Source: W425 sp964503235 (GTDB lineage Bacteria; Chloroflexota; Dehalococcoidia; Dehalococcoidales; RBG-16-60-22). Taken from it: a stretch of DNA of 25,643 bases. The stretch covers positions 1 through 25,643 of the forward strand of contig CAZCZJ010000028.1 of the NCBI GenBank assembly GCA_964503235.1, in the 5' to 3' direction. This document shows, one piece after another, positions 22,926-25,643 of the stretch (position 1 is the stretch's first letter; each line of letters starts with the position of its first letter). A program made the translations under genes and the position numbers. The notes below the pieces were generated by a model. The model ran no database searches, was not told the origin of the DNA, and saw only the letters and a list, made by a program, of their open reading frames with translations.

Positions 22926-23615
22926 ATGAAATATCAGGCTGTCATTTTTGACCTTTTCGGGACGCTGGTTGATAATTTTTCACGTTCCGAATACGAAAGC
23001 GTCCTGTCGGAAATGGCTCAAATTGTAAACGTTCCAGCGGTGGAATTCCAGCGTATCTGGCTGGAATCTTTCCAGGAGCGTAATACCGGCGTTCACCCGA
23101 CCCCCCAATACAGCATAGAATATATCTGTAAGCGTCTCAAGATAAGAGCTACCAAGGCACAGGTAGAAAACGCTGCCCGAATCCGGCTGGACTACACACT
23201 GCATTCCTTGACACCACGTCCGGACTCTATCGCCACCATTAAGAAATTACAATCATTGGGATACAAAACGGGACTTCTCAGCGACTGTACGGGAGATATA
23301 CCAATGGTTTGGGGAAAGACCCTTTTCGCCGCCCTGTTTAACACCACCGTTTTTTCATGCGAGGTGGGTATCAAGAAACCTGAGCCTCGTATTTACCATA
23401 TTGCTGCTGACCGTCTGGAGGTTAAACCGCCGGACTGCCTCTACGTCGGTGACGGCGGCAGCGGTGAGCTTACCGGTGCGCGGGAAATAGGAATGTCCCC
23501 TGTATTACTCCGCGACCCTGCCGAAGAATACGACATGATATCTATGGAACGGGAGGATAACTGGGACGGCCCCAGGATTGCTCACTTGCGAGAAGTGCTG
23601 AATCTGGTAAAATAA
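22926..23615 (+). CDS. HAD-superfamily hydrolase, copy 2
   Basis: 229 residues. The first 15 residues (MKYQAVIFDLFGTLV) are identical to copy 1, but the remainder is strongly diverged. Nucleophile D9, Phe at 11, motif II TGLLSDCTGD, motif III IKKPEPRIYH, and motif IV LYVGDGGSGELTGAREIG, where the usual acidic pair is GDGGSGE. The cap domain differs from copy 1, suggesting another substrate. It has no clear ribosome binding site; the stop of copy 1 lies 4 bp upstream, so translation is likely by reinitiation. Last intact gene of this operon. Confidence 0.9.
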   Translation: MKYQAVIFDLFGTLVDNFSRSEYESVLSEMAQIVNVPAVEFQRIWLESFQERNTGVHPTPQYSIEYICKRLKIRATKAQVENAARIRLDYTLHSLTPRPDSIATIKKLQSLGYKTGLLSDCTGDIPMVWGKTLFAALFNTTVFSCEVGIKKPEPRIYHIAADRLEVKPPDCLYVGDGGSGELTGAREIGMSPVLLRDPAEEYDMISMEREDNWDGPRIAHLREVLNLVK

Positions 23616-23630
23616 TCCTTAAGGGGAAAG

Positions 23631-23747
23631 ATGAACCAGACACTAGACATCGGTATTATCGGTGATTACGATGAAAGCAAACCCTCGCATCAGGCTACCA
23701 ATCGAGCTCTGAATCATGCCGACAGCAATACCGAATTAAAGGGCTAG
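23631..23747 (+). pseudogene. Truncated start of a CTP-synthase-like glutamine amidotransferase
   Basis: 38 codons after AAGGGGAAAG: MNQTLDIGIIGDYDESKPSH, then QATNRALNHADSNTELKG and a stop. The first 30 residues match the beginning of the small CTP-synthase-like amidotransferase proteins (GIIGDxDxxxPSHxATNxALxHA), normally more than 200 residues long. Homology ends abruptly near 23722, and the last bases overlap the end of the convergent CPBP protease gene. Most likely a gene cut by a deletion or rearrangement at this junction. Confidence 0.65.
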
Positions 23748-24491
23748 AAAAAGCACCGCCAGCAGGTTGTTGAACCCATGCATTATCAAGGGAATCCATA
23801 ACGACCCTGTCCTGTACCTGACGATGCCCAATATTATCCCCAGTGCAAATATTGATGTTATATCAAAGATCTGATACTGCAGGTGAGATCCCGCCCAGAG
23901 CAGCGAGGTCAATATGACGGCGCCGGTAACGCCGGCCCGGGAATTCCTGAAACCTTCGAATAGGAAGCCGCGAAACAGGACTTCCTCAAAAACCGGGGCA
24001 AAGACGACTACCGCCATCCAGAATAGCGCCGACCAGGCTGTAGTGGTATATGCTTCCACCATAACATCCGTATCAACCGAGCTTTCCAAGAGCGAGTGTA
24101 CCAGGGAAGATATGGCGATGTAAGCAATCGATACCGCCAGCGCTACCAGCAGTGTCCAGATCCCAAATGGTTTTAACCCGAGGTAATCGGCAATCGTAGC
24201 GCCTCGTCGGGTTTTGATAAAAAGCAACAGGATACCGGTGCAGATAACTGCGGAGATAATTACCGAAAGGGAAATCAGTAACCCCAGGTCAATAGTCTCG
24301 TACAGTTCCCAATAATCAACTTCCGAAAAGTCGGCCGTCCTATTGTTAATAATATTAACAACAATGAATATTACGGCGATTATCACCTGGATAATGAAAC
24401 TGATTACCAATAGCGCCAGGCCGAAGCCAGCTGTTGACCAGAAGCCCCAGACCCTTTTTTTGTTAATCGTATTTGCTATCTCGTAATTCAC
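23736..24491 (-). CDS. CPBP-family intramembrane metalloprotease (Abi/CAAX-protease-like)
   Basis: 251 residues with about seven hydrophobic helices. The C-terminal half has the motifs of the family: FEEVLFRGFLFEGFR (EExxxR), then AGSHLQYQ (motif 2 His) and LIMHGFNNLL (motif 3 HxxxN). The paired Glu and two His form the predicted membrane zinc site. Members process prenylated or bacteriocin-like peptides, or act in signalling; the substrate here is unknown. The start is GTG at 24491, without a clear ribosome binding site. A minus-strand TATAAA (24509-24514) lies about 18 bp upstream, which would give a short leader. It converges on the HAD operon. Confidence 0.9.
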   Translation of the reverse strand: MNYEIANTINKKRVWGFWSTAGFGLALLVISFIIQVIIAVIFIVVNIINNRTADFSEVDYWELYETIDLGLLISLSVIISAVICTGILLLFIKTRRGATIADYLGLKPFGIWTLLVALAVSIAYIAISSLVHSLLESSVDTDVMVEAYTTTAWSALFWMAVVVFAPVFEEVLFRGFLFEGFRNSRAGVTGAVILTSLLWAGSHLQYQIFDITSIFALGIILGIVRYRTGSLWIPLIMHGFNNLLAVLFLAL

Positions 24492-24586
24492 GTCCAGCCG
24501 CTATCAAATTTATAATGCCATGATATACGAATAAAACCTGTAAATCAAACCATTATCTCTGAATGTTTTTTCAAAGGAGTGTCCGG

Positions 24587-24615
24587 TTGCCGCAGGATTT
24601 TCATCCGGCTATAAT
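24587..24615 (+). promoter_or_regulatory. Promoter of sbcD, predicting a leaderless transcript
   Basis: TTGCCG (24587-24592), a 17-bp spacer and TATAAT (24610-24615). The usual start point, 7 bases after the -10, is the G of the GTG start codon at 24622. Confidence 0.55.
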
Positions 24616-24621
24616 TGAAAC

Positions 24622-25643
24622 GTGAAAATCATCCACTTTGCCGACCTGCATCTTGGCGTGGAGAACTACGGAAGGATAGACCCATCCACCGGACTTTCCT
24701 CACGCCTGAACGACTTTCTCTCGGCTTTCGACCAGCTTGTTGACTACGCGTTGGAGAACAGGGTAGACCTCGTCCTGTTTTGCGGTGACGCCTACAAAAC
24801 GCGCGAACCGACCCAGACACAGCAGCGGGAATTTGCCAAACGCATCAGCAGGCTGGCAAGCAACGACATACCGGTGTTTCTGCTTACCGGCAACCATGAC
24901 ATGCCCAACGCCATCGGGCGCGCTACCGCCACCGAGATATTCGATACGCTGGCGGTAAAAAACGTCTACGTGGCCGACCGACCGGATATCCATTCTATCG
25001 AGACTGCCAGCGGCACCGTACAAATCGTATCGCTACCCTGGCTGAGACGGAGCGCCCTGCTCAGTCGCGACGACACCAGAAACCTCAACCTGGAGCAGAT
25101 AAACCGGAAACTCCAGGAGACCTTGATGAATATCATCGACAACATAACCGCCAAGCTCGACCCGTCGCTGCCGTCAATACTGGCGGCGCATGTCTGGGTA
25201 ACCGGCGCCAAGGTCGGCTCGGAGAGCATGATGTCTATCGGCCAGGAGCATACATTGCTACTCAGCAATGTTGCTCTGCCATCTTACGATTACGTGGCGC
25301 TGGGGCATATCCACAAGCGCCAGGTTCTCTCCGAAAGCCCTCCGGTAGTCTATGCGGGCAGCCTGGAACGCGTCGACTTCGGTGAGGAGAACGATGAAAA
25401 AGGATTTTATATAGTTGAAATAAAGACCGATATTGCCAGTGGTAAAAGGGAAGTATCTTTCGAATTTCATCCCGTAAATATCCGCCGCTTTCTCACCGTT
25501 AACGTTACGCTGGAACCGGATGATATTAATCCTTCAGCGACTCTGCTGAACACCATCACGGCACAGCGGGAGAAGGTCAAAGACGCCATCGTTCGTTTGA
25601 ATATCAACGTGCCGGCACAGATAGAAAACCAGGTCAGTGACAC
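24622..25643 (+). CDS. sbcD: SbcD/Mre11-type DNA repair exonuclease subunit (3' end outside window)
   Basis: 340 codons visible from GTG at 24622; the frame is open at the window end. The metallophosphoesterase core has all expected metal-binding motifs: FADLHLG (DxH), FCGDAYK (GDxx; usually GDLF), LTGNHD (GNHD), LAAHVWV (H) and ALGHIHKRQ (GHxH), followed by YAGSLERVDFGEENDEKGF, the typical end of the nuclease core. The Asp-Ala in GDAY is a slight variation. The capping domain begins near 290. With its ATPase partner SbcC/Rad50, probably just downstream, it trims double-strand-break ends and hairpins. No ribosome binding site stands at normal spacing before the GTG. Confidence 0.94.
   Translation, partial: MKIIHFADLHLGVENYGRIDPSTGLSSRLNDFLSAFDQLVDYALENRVDLVLFCGDAYKTREPTQTQQREFAKRISRLASNDIPVFLLTGNHDMPNAIGRATATEIFDTLAVKNVYVADRPDIHSIETASGTVQIVSLPWLRRSALLSRDDTRNLNLEQINRKLQETLMNIIDNITAKLDPSLPSILAAHVWVTGAKVGSESMMSIGQEHTLLLSNVALPSYDYVALGHIHKRQVLSESPPVVYAGSLERVDFGEENDEKGFYIVEIKTDIASGKREVSFEFHPVNIRRFLTVNVTLEPDDINPSATLLNTITAQREKVKDAIVRLNINVPAQIENQVSD

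Noticed and set aside
1..25643. CRISPR array, tRNA, rRNA, integrase or transposase gene
   Set aside because: No regularly spaced repeats, cloverleaf-like intergenic sequence or transposase motifs were seen by eye; intergenic regions are nearly all under 200 bp except 5299-5935, which is explained by the pseudogene and repeat.

Overview
The window looks like a piece of a metagenome-assembled genome of an anaerobic bacterium, most likely Chloroflexota and probably Dehalococcoidia. This is inferred from the gene mix (two-subunit FeoB, tandem FeoA, rubrerythrin, MutS2, alpha2-type glycyl-tRNA synthetase, DUF763, FmdB zinc ribbon) and from moderate GC. No rRNA or marker phylogeny is available here. 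One run of 100 N (5029-5128) is flanked by the same 55 bp on both sides. It is a scaffolding artefact inside a histidine kinase gene, which is intact once the gap and one copy are removed.

Layout. 1-2277 (-): CopA-type copper P-type ATPase, cut by the window start. 2458-5298 (+): a small secreted protein, a rho-independent terminator, then an OmpR/PhoB-type response regulator and its sensor kinase. Both transcription units of this block carry 11-bp-spaced direct repeats just before the -10, a likely shared operator. 5307-5835: a decayed HTH/GyrI-type regulator with its palindromic operator, and a MITE-like repeat. 5936-9086 (+): MutS2 followed by a Vms1/VLRF1-like eRF1-fold protein, a candidate ribosome-rescue pair. 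12698 down to 9089 (-): feoA, feoB split into a GTPase gene and a membrane gene, rubrerythrin and a sirtuin. A DtxR/MntR-like regulator (12840-13502, +) is transcribed divergently from feoA across a shared palindrome. 15299 down to 13531 (-): an extended SDR of the 3-beta-HSD type overlapping a 5-alpha-reductase-fold membrane protein. 15350-15751 (-): YjbQ/UPF0047. 15870-17220 (+): FmdB zinc ribbon and DUF763. 17316-18002 (+): a membrane-anchored molybdopterin oxidoreductase, convergent with an MFS carrier (18007-19287, -). 19428-23615 (+): DUF1648-like membrane protein, glycyl-tRNA synthetase, nucleoside-phosphorylase-like protein and two tandem HAD hydrolases. 23631-23747: a truncated CTP-synthase-like fragment running into a CPBP membrane protease (23736-24491, -). 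24622 to the end (+): SbcD/Mre11-type nuclease, cut by the window end.

Themes. Metal and redox homeostasis dominates the first half (copper export, ferrous iron uptake with an iron-type repressor, rubrerythrin). Translation quality control is represented by MutS2-VLRF1. Several promoters share an extended -10, TGCTATAAT, and at least two genes appear to have almost no 5' leader. No CRISPR array, tRNA, rRNA, transposase or integrase gene was found.
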